Source: Duncaniella sp.
GTDB lineage: Bacteria > Bacteroidota > Bacteroidia > Bacteroidales > Muribaculaceae
Assembly: GCA_029060405.1 (NCBI GenBank)
Contig: JAIDUB010000073.1
Location: 23,918-87,917, forward strand
DNA: 64,000 nt
Reading direction: 5' to 3'
Made by a program: the position numbers and the translations under genes. The notes below the pieces were generated by a model, which saw only the letters and a program-made list of their open reading frames with translations, was not told the origin of the DNA and made no database searches. Below are positions 34,719-43,455 of the stretch, piece after piece (position 1 is the stretch's first letter; each line of letters starts with the position of its first letter).

Positions 34719-35324
34719 TTATTTGGCAGTGCGGGTACGGATAGCGTTGAACGCAGCCACAAGAAGGCCGAGAGCGATAAACGCACCGGGTGCGAGGATA
34801 AACATGAGTGCGCCATACTGCTCGGGGTAGATCGAAGCGCCGAATATGCAACCTGTACCGAGGAACTCACGCACGGCACCCAGAATGGTGAGTGCGATGG
34901 TGAAACCGAGACCGATACCGATACCGTCGAAAAGCGAATCGCCTACCGAGTGACGCGAAGCAAACGCTTCGGCACGACCGAGGAGGATACAGTTAACCAC
35001 AATCAGCGGGATGAAGATACCGAGGGCGGCGTAGAGAGCAGGCACATATGCCTCCATCAGCATCTGGAGCAGTGTCACGAAGGTAGCGATCACCACGATA
35101 AACGCGGGTATGCGCACCTTGGAGGGCACGAGATTCTTAATCATCGATATAACCACGTTGGAGCAGATGAGCACGCCCATAGTGGCAAGACCCATGCTCA
35201 TACCGGTAAGTGCGCTGGATGTGGTTCCCAGCGTGGGGCACATACCGAGCAGAAGAACGAATGTGGGGTTATCGGCAACAATGCCGTTGTAGAGTATTCT
35301 GAGTTTTGAGTTCATGGGTATCAA
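34719..35324 (-). CDS. rnfE: Rnf electron-transport complex subunit E
   Basis: 201 residues, six membrane segments, homologous to RnfA. 'NPTFVLLLGMCPTLGTTSSALTG' and 'FIPLIVVNCILLGRAEAFAS' hold the conserved Cys residues. It forms a pseudo-symmetric dimer with RnfA in the membrane. A 4-bp overlap joins it to rnfG. Confidence 0.95.
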   Translation of the reverse strand: MIPMNSKLRILYNGIVADNPTFVLLLGMCPTLGTTSSALTGMSMGLATMGVLICSNVVISMIKNLVPSKVRIPAFIVVIATFVTLLQMLMEAYVPALYAALGIFIPLIVVNCILLGRAEAFASRHSVGDSLFDGIGIGLGFTIALTILGAVREFLGTGCIFGASIYPEQYGALMFILAPGAFIALGLLVAAFNAIRTRTAK

Positions 35325-35926
35325 TTTTTAGAGGCTTTGTATTGATTATATCCCTTATATGCGCGGTCGATAGCGTCGAGGAACGCACGCGATGAGATGG
35401 TAGCTGCCGTAATAGCGTCAACCTCGCCACCGTCTTTGCTTACGGTCATGTTGTTGACACCGGGGTTCATACCTATCACGTTGCGGTGTCCGGCGGGATC
35501 GCGGAACCAGTCCTGCATCTTCGCACCGAGTCCGGCGGTTTCCTCATGCTTCACCACCTCATAACCGGTGATATTGCCGTCGACATCAAAGCCAACCATG
35601 ATGGTGAAGAATCCCGAGAATGCGTTGGGGGTGTAGGATTCTACAGCCGCGCCTGTGAGTTCTTCGCCGTTGTAGAGGGGAAACACTATTACATTATGAC
35701 CTTTGTCGTCACACAGATCAGTAATGGTCTGAGCCGATGCCGCAGGGTCATTGTCAAACTGAGCAGTTGCCACAGCCTTGATGGCGTCGACCTGCTTCTG
35801 CTTGTTGGCTTCGGCAATAGGCTCGCTTGTAGCCTCAGCTACTCCGGCGAGAAGTGCGCCGGCTATGATTGTGATTGCACCGAGGGACAGAATCATCGTC
35901 CCGAGGGTAGATTTTGCTCCGCTCAT
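35321..35926 (-). CDS. rnfG: Rnf electron-transport complex subunit G (FMN-binding)
   Basis: 201 residues: one N-terminal membrane helix (about 10-30) and a periplasmic FMN-binding domain. The flavinylation motif reads DAITAAT (170-176), with Ala where many RnfG proteins have Gly; the acceptor Thr176 is kept, so ApbE-type attachment of FMN is still plausible. Overlaps rnfD and rnfE by 4 bp each. Confidence 0.94.
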   Translation of the reverse strand: MSGAKSTLGTMILSLGAITIIAGALLAGVAEATSEPIAEANKQKQVDAIKAVATAQFDNDPAASAQTITDLCDDKGHNVIVFPLYNGEELTGAAVESYTPNAFSGFFTIMVGFDVDGNITGYEVVKHEETAGLGAKMQDWFRDPAGHRNVIGMNPGVNNMTVSKDGGEVDAITAATISSRAFLDAIDRAYKGYNQYKASKN

Positions 35927-36876
35927 GCCTTTACGCTCCTTTCTCCGAACTTACGGGGTTTGATATAACGGTTGATCAGCGGGGTGAATCCGTTCATGAT
36001 GAGGATTGCGAATGACATACCCTCGGGATATGCGCCCCATTGACGTATAATAAATGTGATGGCACCGATAAGCACGCCATAGAGAAGCATACCGCGGTGG
36101 CTCATGGGCGAGGTCACATAGTCGGTAGCCATAAAGACTGCACCGAAGAGCAGACCGCCAGAGAGAAGCTCGATGCCCACGGGTGCGCCGCATGCCCATG
36201 CGAATACCGCAACCGTAGCGATGATCGACACGGGTATATGCCATGAGATTATGCGCACGCACAGCAGATATACCAGACCGAGAAGTATGGCGATTGCGCC
36301 TATCTCACCTATCGAACCGCCCGAAAGACCGAGCGCTTTGTTCATCATATCGAAATTTGCCACCATATCACCCTGAGGATCCATCTTCAGAGCGCCAAGA
36401 ATAGTTGGGCCGGTGGTAGCGTCAAGGTAAGTAAGACGGTTTTCAAGAGGAAGCGGCCATGTAGTCATCAGCACGGGGAACGAGAGCAGCAGGAACACGC
36501 GACCCACGAGAGCGGGGTTGAATGTGTTGCAGCCAAGACCGCCGAAAGCCATCTTGCCGATACCGATAGCCACGATACTGCCTACGAGCACCGTCCACAC
36601 GGGAAGGTTTGACGGGAGGTTGAGAGCAAGCAGCAGACCTGTCAGCACTGCCGAGAGATTGCCGATGCTGGGCTTGCGGCCAAGCATATACTTGTCGATG
36701 AGCCATTCAGTTGCCACGCAGCCGATTATGGCGCTCACTATTACTATCAGGGCACCTATGCCGAAATAGAAAAGACTGAATGCCACTGCAGGTAGCAGGG
36801 CGATGATTACATGCCCCATACAGCGTCGCACCGTGAGTGACGTATGTATGTGTGGCGAGAGTGATAAGGTTAACAT
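35923..36876 (-). CDS. rnfD: Rnf electron-transport complex subunit D (FMN-binding)
   Basis: 317 residues with about nine membrane segments. 'SPHIHTSLTVRRCMGHVIIALLPA' is the start typical of RnfD/NqrB; the FMN-attachment motif DATTGPT lies at 152-158. 'GCNTFNPALVGRVF' is the conserved loop. It is the first gene of this operon, with its own promoter; rnfB and rnfC, usually directly upstream, are missing. Overlaps rnfG by 4 bp. Confidence 0.94.
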   Translation of the reverse strand: MLTLSLSPHIHTSLTVRRCMGHVIIALLPAVAFSLFYFGIGALIVIVSAIIGCVATEWLIDKYMLGRKPSIGNLSAVLTGLLLALNLPSNLPVWTVLVGSIVAIGIGKMAFGGLGCNTFNPALVGRVFLLLSFPVLMTTWPLPLENRLTYLDATTGPTILGALKMDPQGDMVANFDMMNKALGLSGGSIGEIGAIAILLGLVYLLCVRIISWHIPVSIIATVAVFAWACGAPVGIELLSGGLLFGAVFMATDYVTSPMSHRGMLLYGVLIGAITFIIRQWGAYPEGMSFAILIMNGFTPLINRYIKPRKFGERSVKA

Positions 36877-36903
36877 TTGGATTGGTTTCTATGATATTCT
36901 CGG

Positions 36904-36911
36904 CAAAATTA
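36904..36911 (-). promoter_or_regulatory. -7 promoter element of the rnfDGEA operon
   Basis: Minus strand TAATTTTG, 27 nt before the rnfD start. It shows that rnfD begins the transcript, not an interrupted longer operon. Confidence 0.7.
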
Positions 36912-37022
36912 CAAAAAATTAACCTTATCTCAACATTTTATACAACTTTTTTCTACCTGCCGGTGAATTTTTATGTTTAACGTATCGAAATTCCACACGC
37001 AGCGCGGGTAGGAGCAGAATAG

Positions 37023-37054
37023 CGTAGTGGTTGAGGCGCAGCCGAAACCCTACG
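37023..37054. other. imperfect hairpin in the rnfD-nhaA gap
   Basis: CGTAG...CTACG, GGTT/AACC and GGC/GCC pair in register around a small loop, with short mismatches. It lies between the rnfD promoter and the nhaA terminator in a 284-bp gap (36,877-37,160) that holds no gene. Function unknown; it may be a remnant of a repeat. Confidence 0.4.
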
Positions 37055-37089
37055 TCCATATATCAAAATAAATCCGGAGGCTGTGCAAA

Positions 37090-37116
37090 ATATAAAAAGA
37101 ATGCCCGCAGGGCATT
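37090..37116 (-). terminator. rho-independent terminator of nhaA
   Basis: AATGCCC/GGGCATT with a 3-nt loop; on the minus strand the stem is followed by CTTTTTATATTTT. It lies about 45 bp beyond the nhaA stop. Confidence 0.8.
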
Positions 37117-37160
37117 GAGTTATTCGTAACCGGCGCCGCGCATTATCCTCAATTACCCGC

Positions 37161-38549
37161 TTATTCCTCCTCTCCTGTGGCGGGGAGATAGCGGCGGAGG
37201 AGCAGGAAGCCGCCGAGACCGGCAAGGAGCGAGCCGACAACAATGCCTATCTTGGCCTGATTGAGCAACGCGAGTCCTTCAAGCCCCATGTCACCAAACG
37301 ATAGATTGGCTATAAATAGCGATACCGTAAACCCTATACCGCCGAGCATCGCTATACCGGCCACCATCTTCCAGTCGCTGTACTCGGGCATGGGTGCCCA
37401 TCCTGCCCGGACTGTCGCCCATGAAAACAGCAATATGCCGAGAAACTTGCCTGCCACGAGTGCGATGATGATGGCCAGACTGAGTCCCTGCACTATGCTG
37501 AGCGGGTTCACGTCGAGCAGATAGATTCCGGCGTTGGCAAAGGCAAAGAGCGGGATTATCAGATAATTGGTGAGGGGATGCAGAGAGTCCTCCATATCCT
37601 GAAGCGGCGAGATGACTTTATCAGAGGCCGACTCTATCTGCTTGAGCCAGTCCATCTGATCATGATCGAGAATGGTGCGGGAGTCAAGACGATCTTCTTC
37701 GTCCTCACGGAAACGGGCTATGTTGTCGCGGATTATCTTCACATAATTACGTGGATCATACACCGGTGTGGCGGGAATGGTGAATGCCACAAGTACACCG
37801 GCGATGGTAGGATGTATGCCCGAGTTGAGAAACAGAAACCACACTACCACGCCAAGCAGTGTGTAAAACAGCTTGCTCTGTATCTTCATCCGTCCACCGA
37901 TAAAAAGTACGGCCAGCACTATAGCGGCATAGAGCAGATACATCGCCTCGATATGCGACGAGTAGCAGGTGGCTATCACTATGATACCGCCTATATCGTC
38001 GACCACCGCGAGAGTGGTGAGAAATATCTTGAGCGAGAGCGGCACTCGCGACCCCAGTATGGCAAGCACGCCGAGCGAGAACGCTATATCGGTAGCCATG
38101 GGAATGGCGGCTCCCGCCGTGTAGTCGCTGCCGCGCGCCATTACGAGGAATATCACCACAGGAATCACCATGCCGCCTATAGCGCCCATGATGGGCAGAA
38201 GCGCCTGCTTGAATGAAGCGAGTTCGCCCACGAGTACCTCACGCTTGATCTCAAGACCAATCGTGAAAAAGAACACGGCCATAAGCGCGTCGTTGATAAA
38301 CTGCAACACGCTCATGGGATGTCCGGCATGGGAAAACAGGTTGAAACCGCCTATCTGCAGCCTCATCTCCTGATTCCAGAAATCATTATAGAGACCATTG
38401 AGGCCGGGAATATTTGCCACGACAAGAGCCAGCAGCGTGGCGAGTATAAGCACATTTCCGCCCGTGGCATGACGGCGCAGCGCCTGCCGGGCAGCGAAAA
38501 ACACCTTGTGAAGCTTGCGCTTTTCGGGATTTACGGTAGTGGTAGACAT
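37161..38549 (-). CDS. nhaA: Na+/H+ antiporter NhaA
   Basis: 462 residues with about twelve membrane segments. 'FWNQEMRLQIGGFNLF', 'NDALMAVFFFTIGLEIKREVLVGEL', 'PMATDIAFSLGVLAILG' and 'LAVVDDIGGIIVIATCY' are NhaA signatures; the last carries the paired Asp of the ion site. It expels Na+ in exchange for protons. Longer than E. coli NhaA (388) because of a hydrophilic cytoplasmic insertion rich in Asp/Glu near residues 285-320. A perfect 9-bp inverted repeat lies just before the start. Confidence 0.95.
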   Translation of the reverse strand: MSTTTVNPEKRKLHKVFFAARQALRRHATGGNVLILATLLALVVANIPGLNGLYNDFWNQEMRLQIGGFNLFSHAGHPMSVLQFINDALMAVFFFTIGLEIKREVLVGELASFKQALLPIMGAIGGMVIPVVIFLVMARGSDYTAGAAIPMATDIAFSLGVLAILGSRVPLSLKIFLTTLAVVDDIGGIIVIATCYSSHIEAMYLLYAAIVLAVLFIGGRMKIQSKLFYTLLGVVVWFLFLNSGIHPTIAGVLVAFTIPATPVYDPRNYVKIIRDNIARFREDEEDRLDSRTILDHDQMDWLKQIESASDKVISPLQDMEDSLHPLTNYLIIPLFAFANAGIYLLDVNPLSIVQGLSLAIIIALVAGKFLGILLFSWATVRAGWAPMPEYSDWKMVAGIAMLGGIGFTVSLFIANLSFGDMGLEGLALLNQAKIGIVVGSLLAGLGGFLLLRRYLPATGEEE

Positions 38550-38552
38550 AGT

Positions 38553-38584
38553 GGAAACGTTGATTTATCATTATTAACGTTTCC
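38553..38584. promoter_or_regulatory. 9-bp inverted repeat immediately upstream of nhaA
   Basis: GGAAACGTT (38553-38561) and AACGTTTCC (38576-38584) are exact inverted copies with a 14-bp AT-rich spacer. The near arm ends 3 nt before the nhaA start. It could be an operator or an mRNA hairpin blocking initiation. No TAnnTTTG box is visible, so nhaA may be read through from the cls operon. Confidence 0.5.
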
Positions 38585-38598
38585 CGCCTCGTCAAAGT

Positions 38599-40044
38599 TC
38601 AGAGCATGGGGCTGAGCAGACGGCACACACTCTCGCGCAACTTCTCCCGACGGCTGCGGCGGTGCCACTCGCGGGGCGCAACCCGCTTCGACAGACGCAT
38701 GTCCTCCTCAAACCGGCGCGTGATCGAGCGGTTCATCTCGCGGGAATACATCATCACATTCTCCTCGAAATTGGTTTCCATCGAGCGGTAGTCGAAATTG
38801 GTGGTACCGATAGTGGAAAATTCATCATCCACCACCAGCACCTTGCAGTGAAGCATGCCCGGCTCATATAGGTAAAACTTTATCCCGGCACCCATGCACT
38901 CCGACATATAGGAACGCGACGCATAGGCGAGCAGCTTGGAATCAGTCATGCGCGGCAGCATCACCCTGACATCCACCCCCGACAGCGATGCCGTCAGCAA
39001 GGCGTTGAGCATTGCAGTGTTGGGCAGAAAGTACGGGGTCTGGATATACACCCGCTTTTTGGCCTGAGCTATGGCCTTGAAATATGTGAGCGCTATGCCC
39101 GAATAGCGGTCGGTGGGCCCTCCGGTGATAAACTGCACCCCGACCCCGGCCACCGCGCCTTCCCAAGCTTCGGGAGCCTCCTCGGTAGTGTAATCTATGA
39201 GTCCGCGTCCCATGAAATTCCAGTCGACAGCAAAATGATACTGAAATCCCGCCACGGCGCTGCCGGTAAATTTCAATGAAGTGTCGCGCCACGTGCCGAA
39301 CGATTCACCGCCGTTGATATATCGGTCGGCCACGTTCATGCCGCCTATATATCCTATCACGTTGTCGATCATCACGCCCTTGCGGTGATTGCGCCAGTTG
39401 AGTGTTCCGGCAAGTCGCGGAAACGCAGGCTTGAAAAACGGCTCTACCTCAACTCCGGCCTCAGCCATGCGCTCAAAAAATTTCGACGGCACATCTATAC
39501 ATCCCACATAATCATAAAGCAACCTTACTTTCAATCCTTCGCGGGCTTTCTCTATAAGAATGTCGGCGATAGTGGTGCCAATGTTATCGTCGGCAAATAT
39601 GTAGTATTGCATGTTGATACACTCGCGGGCGGCGCGCAGGTCGGCCACGAGAGCATTGAAAAAACTCTCGCCGTCGTTATACACCTCTATGGGTGTATCG
39701 GGAAAGAAGGCCGCTCCGGTAGTGGCATGTCCGAGCCTTATAAGGCGCATGCTGTCATCTGACAACGACTTTATTATACGTGGAGCGGGAGCATGTTCGG
39801 CTGTAGCAGCCAGTCGCCGGCGCTTGCGGCGTGATATCACCCTCGTATTTTTAAGTCCGCGGCCGAGAAAGAGATACATCACGAATCCCAGCACCGGCAG
39901 CAACACCACCACAGCGATCCATCCGAGCGAACGCACGGGGTTGCCGTTGTCGGTCACGATTATCCACGCCACGGCGAGGATAGCCACGACATATGCCACT
40001 GTCACGGCCGGCCAGAGCCACGATGAAAGAGCGAGAAGAATCAT
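38599..40044 (-). CDS. cls: cardiolipin synthase
   Basis: 481 residues. Two N-terminal membrane helices (about 2-24 and 38-60) precede two phospholipase D domains. HKD motif 1 is in 'HRKGVMIDNVIGYIGGMN', motif 2 in 'HCKVLVVDDEFSTIGTTN'. The enzyme joins two phosphatidylglycerols to form cardiolipin. It overlaps the CvfB-like gene upstream by 4 bp. Confidence 0.95.
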   Translation of the reverse strand: MILLALSSWLWPAVTVAYVVAILAVAWIIVTDNGNPVRSLGWIAVVVLLPVLGFVMYLFLGRGLKNTRVISRRKRRRLAATAEHAPAPRIIKSLSDDSMRLIRLGHATTGAAFFPDTPIEVYNDGESFFNALVADLRAARECINMQYYIFADDNIGTTIADILIEKAREGLKVRLLYDYVGCIDVPSKFFERMAEAGVEVEPFFKPAFPRLAGTLNWRNHRKGVMIDNVIGYIGGMNVADRYINGGESFGTWRDTSLKFTGSAVAGFQYHFAVDWNFMGRGLIDYTTEEAPEAWEGAVAGVGVQFITGGPTDRYSGIALTYFKAIAQAKKRVYIQTPYFLPNTAMLNALLTASLSGVDVRVMLPRMTDSKLLAYASRSYMSECMGAGIKFYLYEPGMLHCKVLVVDDEFSTIGTTNFDYRSMETNFEENVMMYSREMNRSITRRFEEDMRLSKRVAPREWHRRSRREKLRESVCRLLSPML

Positions 40045-40892
40045 TCGGTCACTAGTTTAATGCCGTCGTCATGAATGGTGATAAGCCGGCGGCGGTACAG
40101 GCTGCCGATGGCTTTCTTGAAATCCTTCTTGGAGCACGCGAAGGCCGCCTTTATCGCCTCGGGCGAGGAACTGTCGGTAAGCGGATAGTATCCGCCCGGC
40201 TCTCCGGCCAGACGGGTTAGAATCGCATCGGCAAGCTCGTCAACGCGGTGATCGTCGCCACCGTGAAGCAGCAGATCAATCTTGCAGTCGGGACGCACAT
40301 GCTTGACGTAAGCATCCACAGTCGAGCCAATCACCAGCGGCTTATAAAGCTCGTTCTCATATATGATACCGTGGTGCAGGTTATCCACTATCACTTTATA
40401 GCCAACCTCGTTGCGGTCATATACAAGAGCCTTCACCTTGAACCCGCGCTTATAATAAGGTATGGTATTGCCAATGAACTTCTCGATTTTGCACGACGCC
40501 ACCACGCGCTTGGTGTTGTCGTCGAGATACACGTAGACCGGCACCACCATTCCACGCGAGAGCTTGGCACGCTGCTCGCTGAAAGGCACAAGCAGTTCCT
40601 TGGCAATCAAGCCCCAGTCGAGAAACGCGCCGTAGCGGTTCACATCGTTTACCTGAAGGAATGCAAATTCTCCGGCCGTGGCATAGGGATGCTCGGTAGT
40701 GGCCACGGGGCGGTCATCGGAATCGGTGTAAACGAATACCCTCACCTCATCGCCGGGCTTGAGCGGCTCGGTGATATATTTGGCCGGCAGCAACACTTCC
40801 GACCCGTCGCCACCGTCGAGATAAGCGCCGAAATCCACGAGGCGACCCACTTTCAGTTTATTATATTTTCCTATTTTGATAACTGACTTCAT
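40041..40892 (-). CDS. CvfB-like S1 RNA-binding protein
   Basis: 283 residues: several S1-like OB domains ('GRLVDFGAYLDGGDGSEVLLPAKYI', 'NDVNRYGAFLDWGLIAKELLVPF', 'KALVYDRNEVGYKVIVDN') and a C-terminal winged helix ('DFKKAIGSLYRRRLITIHDDGIKLV'). This is the CvfB/YitL family, RNA-binding regulators of unclear role. It sits between holA and cls in the same direction. Confidence 0.88.
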   Translation of the reverse strand: MKSVIKIGKYNKLKVGRLVDFGAYLDGGDGSEVLLPAKYITEPLKPGDEVRVFVYTDSDDRPVATTEHPYATAGEFAFLQVNDVNRYGAFLDWGLIAKELLVPFSEQRAKLSRGMVVPVYVYLDDNTKRVVASCKIEKFIGNTIPYYKRGFKVKALVYDRNEVGYKVIVDNLHHGIIYENELYKPLVIGSTVDAYVKHVRPDCKIDLLLHGGDDHRVDELADAILTRLAGEPGGYYPLTDSSSPEAIKAAFACSKKDFKKAIGSLYRRRLITIHDDGIKLVTE

Positions 40893-40947
40893 GTTACTTG
40901 GAATTGATGATTATATAATGGTGCAACCTGTCTTTACCCCGCGGGGG

Positions 40948-41982
40948 TCAGTCGAGTATGCCCCGTGCGGTGAATATATGGAACAGCAGGTCGCGGAAAA
41001 GGTCATACTCGTTCATGCGCGAGCCCACGCCCTTGGTCTTGCGGTCAAAGTCGCGGAGCGCCGAAATTATCTCGATGGTCTGCCGCACATTATACGACCG
41101 AGCCGCTGTCTCATAGGGCCGCAGCTGCCACTGATTGCGGAAACCGAGGGCATCCATGTAGCCCGACGGCGATTTATCGCGAGTATAATGATAAATGAGC
41201 AGATTGGAAAAGAGATTGAAAAGCGTCACCACGGTCACCACCGTAGGATTGTTCTTGGGATTGGCACGGAAATACTCGGCTATGCGGAAAGCCTTGGCCA
41301 CGTCGCGGGCGGCAATGGCATCGGTAAGTTCGAAATTATTGTAATCTTTCGATATACCTATATTGCGTTCCACCACTTCGGGTGTTACCTGCGCGCCCTT
41401 GCCCAGTATGGTGGCGAGTTTGGTGATTTCATTATACAACTTGGCCACATCGCAGCCTATATAGTCGCGCAACATGGCAAGAGCCTTGGGGTCGACCGTA
41501 AGATTATGAGCCTTGATAAGTTCGCTTATTACCGGGCCTACGTTTCTGTCGGTGAGACGTTTCGATTCAAAGATCACACCGTTTTTCTTCACGGCGTCGA
41601 TAAGCTCCTTACCTTTAGCTACCGCTCCGCGGCAGGCTATCACCAGCACGGTCGATTCGCTGGGTCGCTCGGCATATGAATGAAGCTTGTTGAGCTGATC
41701 GGCGCGAATGGCATGGGCTTCCTTGACGATCACCACCTGCCTGTCGGCCATCATGGGGTAGCGGCGCGCAACCTCCATCACGGTATCCATCGACGTCTCG
41801 GGCGCATAGAGCTGATAGAGATTGAAAGCACGGTCAGCCTCGGGGAGAAGATTCTCGAAATCCTCCACGAGACGGTCAATATAGTATCCTTCCTCGCCGT
41901 GAAGCAGATAGACGGGGCGCAGATTGCCCGCTGCTATGTCGCGGCGGAGTGAGGCAAACGGGTCGGCGATAGGTGAGGCCAT
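40948..41982 (-). CDS. holA: DNA polymerase III subunit delta
   Basis: 344 residues from the ATG at 41982 (an upstream ATG at 42024 would start inside the promoter). 'RPVYLLHGEEGYYIDRLVEDF' is the HolA N-terminus; 'RRYPMMADRQVVIVKEAHAI' and the late helical collar with 'FNLFSNLLIYHYTRDKS' fit. It opens the beta clamp within the clamp loader. It heads a leftward operon with the CvfB-like gene and cls. Confidence 0.9.
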   Translation of the reverse strand: MASPIADPFASLRRDIAAGNLRPVYLLHGEEGYYIDRLVEDFENLLPEADRAFNLYQLYAPETSMDTVMEVARRYPMMADRQVVIVKEAHAIRADQLNKLHSYAERPSESTVLVIACRGAVAKGKELIDAVKKNGVIFESKRLTDRNVGPVISELIKAHNLTVDPKALAMLRDYIGCDVAKLYNEITKLATILGKGAQVTPEVVERNIGISKDYNNFELTDAIAARDVAKAFRIAEYFRANPKNNPTVVTVVTLFNLFSNLLIYHYTRDKSPSGYMDALGFRNQWQLRPYETAARSYNVRQTIEIISALRDFDRKTKGVGSRMNEYDLFRDLLFHIFTARGILD

Positions 41983-42001
41983 GCGTGATTCAGGAATTTT
42001 T

Positions 42002-42013
42002 CGTAAATTTACG
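42002..42013. promoter_or_regulatory. palindromic divergent promoter core for holA and the HsdR_N gene
   Basis: CGTAAATTTACG is a perfect palindrome, so both strands read TAAATTTA, one base from TAnnTTTG. It lies 19 nt before the holA start and 15 nt before the plus-strand start at 42029. Confidence 0.6.
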
Positions 42014-42028
42014 CAATATTTCATGAAT

Positions 42029-42484
42029 ATGCAACAATTAAATCTCCCGGAGGCACAATTACAGTTGCGACGCGACGCCGACGGCGCCGTCAGACTCTAT
42101 GATCCGCTGCGGCGCGCTTGGCTCGTGGTGACCCCCGAGGAGTGGGTACGCCAGCATTTCGTCAACTTCCTCATCAACTTTCGCGGCTACCCCGCCTCGC
42201 GTGTGGCCAACGAGGTCACGATAAGGCTGAACAACACCGTGAAGCGCTGCGACACGGTAATATATTCGCCCTCGCTTCAGCCCGTGGCAATAGTGGAATA
42301 CAAAGCACCCGAGGTCGCGGTGACGCCCCGGGTTTTCGAGCAGATAGCCCGCTACAATATTGTATTGAATGTAGGAGTGCTGATTGTGAGCAACGGCCTG
42401 CGCCACTACGCATGCCGGGTGAATCCCGACGGCACTTTCACATTCCTCCGCGACATCCCCCGGTGGGAGAATCTTGTCATTTGA
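42029..42484 (+). CDS. HsdR_N-like PD-(D/E)xK domain protein
   Basis: 151 residues. '[26 protein letters not shown]' and '[25 protein letters not shown]' form the N-terminal nuclease-like domain of type I restriction HsdR subunits; Asp75, Glu90 and Lys92 fit the PD-(D/E)xK site. There is no helicase domain and no hsdM or hsdS nearby, so this is the stand-alone Bacteroidota form of unknown role. ATG 42029 is preferred to 42023 by the sequence of its relatives. Converges with the acetyltransferase pseudogene (8 bp overlap). Confidence 0.82.
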   Translation: MQQLNLPEAQLQLRRDADGAVRLYDPLRRAWLVVTPEEWVRQHFVNFLINFRGYPASRVANEVTIRLNNTVKRCDTVIYSPSLQPVAIVEYKAPEVAVTPRVFEQIARYNIVLNVGVLIVSNGLRHYACRVNPDGTFTFLRDIPRWENLVI

Positions 42485-43036
42485 CAATTTTCTTGATTAT
42501 GCGTGCGGGATTGCCTGCCACTACAGTCATGGGAGGGACGTCATAAGTCACCACACTCTGCGCTCCCACTATAGCACCGTAACCTATCTTCACACCGGGG
42601 AGTATGGTGGAGTTTATTCCGATCCACACTTTATCCTCTATCACTATGGGACGGCCATAGGTGGCGCTGCGATTATCAGGGTCAGGATCGTGATTGATGG
42701 TGATGAGTTTCATTTCGGGCCGATGAACACACCGTTGCCTATCGTGATACCCCCGCGCCCGAAGAATGTGCAGCACTGCTGGATAAAGCACCCCTCTCCT
42801 ATCGTGACAGGTTTTCCGTAGTCGATATAAAACGGCGTAAGCACCGTAGTGCTTTCAGGCAGCGGTTTGCCGAGTATGCGCCCCATAAATTCATGTATCT
42901 CCGCAGGCGTGCGGTAACCGGTATTCATTTCGGTAGCGGTCTTCATGGTATCGAATATGTCGGCTATAAGCATTTCATATCCCGGCTCGTCGGGTGATAC
43001 CATAGCTCCGCTGAGGTCTTTTTCAAAAATATCCAT
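42477..43036 (-). pseudogene. frameshifted hexapeptide acetyltransferase (maltose/galactoside type)
   Basis: The N-terminal half ('DLSGAMVSPDEPGYEMLIAD', '[20 protein letters not shown]', '[11 protein letters not shown]') ends at a TGA at 42712-42710. The C-terminal half ('[20 protein letters not shown]', '[20 protein letters not shown]', '[15 protein letters not shown]') continues in another frame. Restoring one base at about 42716-42719 (one more C on the plus strand within TCGGG) joins the halves into a normal left-handed beta-helix acetyltransferase of about 186 residues. It could be a true mutation or a sequencing error. Last gene of the flavodoxin operon. Confidence 0.85.
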
Positions 43037-43041
43037 AATGG

Positions 43042-43455
43042 TCACTTATCTATGAAGTTGATAATCCTGTTGGCGGGATTGAGCGGGGTCACGTCGTCAA
43101 GCGCGAGAGAGTCGACCATGTGAAGCGTACCCTGCTTGTATTTCTGAAAGTGCTCAGATGCGATGTGGCTGCGGTAGGCCTCCTGCGAGGCATATGTTTC
43201 GAGAATCGTGATGCGGCACGGATCGGTCTTGTCGGCCACGGCATACATCGTCAGCACTCCCGGCTCGGTAAGAAGCGAAATCTCGCCCACCTCCACGGCA
43301 TATTTCATATATTCATCGATATATGCGGGATTTACCTTGATTTTCGACAGTCGCACTATTCCGTCGGCCTGCATGGGAAGTTTGTCTACCATAGTTTTTT
43401 CCTGACACGACATAAACATAGCAGCGGCAAGCACCATTAGCACCACACGCATCAT
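43042..43455 (-). CDS. ABM-domain lipoprotein (putative quinol monooxygenase)
   Basis: 137 residues with lipobox FMSC (Cys17). The mature part is an antibiotic-biosynthesis-monooxygenase fold: 'VRLSKIKVNPAYIDEYMKYAV', 'EPGVLTMYAVADKTDPCRITILETYASQEAY', 'HIASEHFQKYK'. Members oxidise small quinols or are dimeric ferredoxin-like proteins without known chemistry. As a membrane-anchored form beside an exported flavodoxin it may act in envelope redox chemistry (inference). Overlaps the flavodoxin by 4 bp. Confidence 0.83.
   Translation of the reverse strand: MMRVVLMVLAAAMFMSCQEKTMVDKLPMQADGIVRLSKIKVNPAYIDEYMKYAVEVGEISLLTEPGVLTMYAVADKTDPCRITILETYASQEAYRSHIASEHFQKYKQGTLHMVDSLALDDVTPLNPANRIINFIDK

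Noticed and set aside
42029..42484. Restriction-modification system
   Set aside because: Only the HsdR N-terminal-like domain is present. There is no helicase domain, methylase or specificity subunit nearby.
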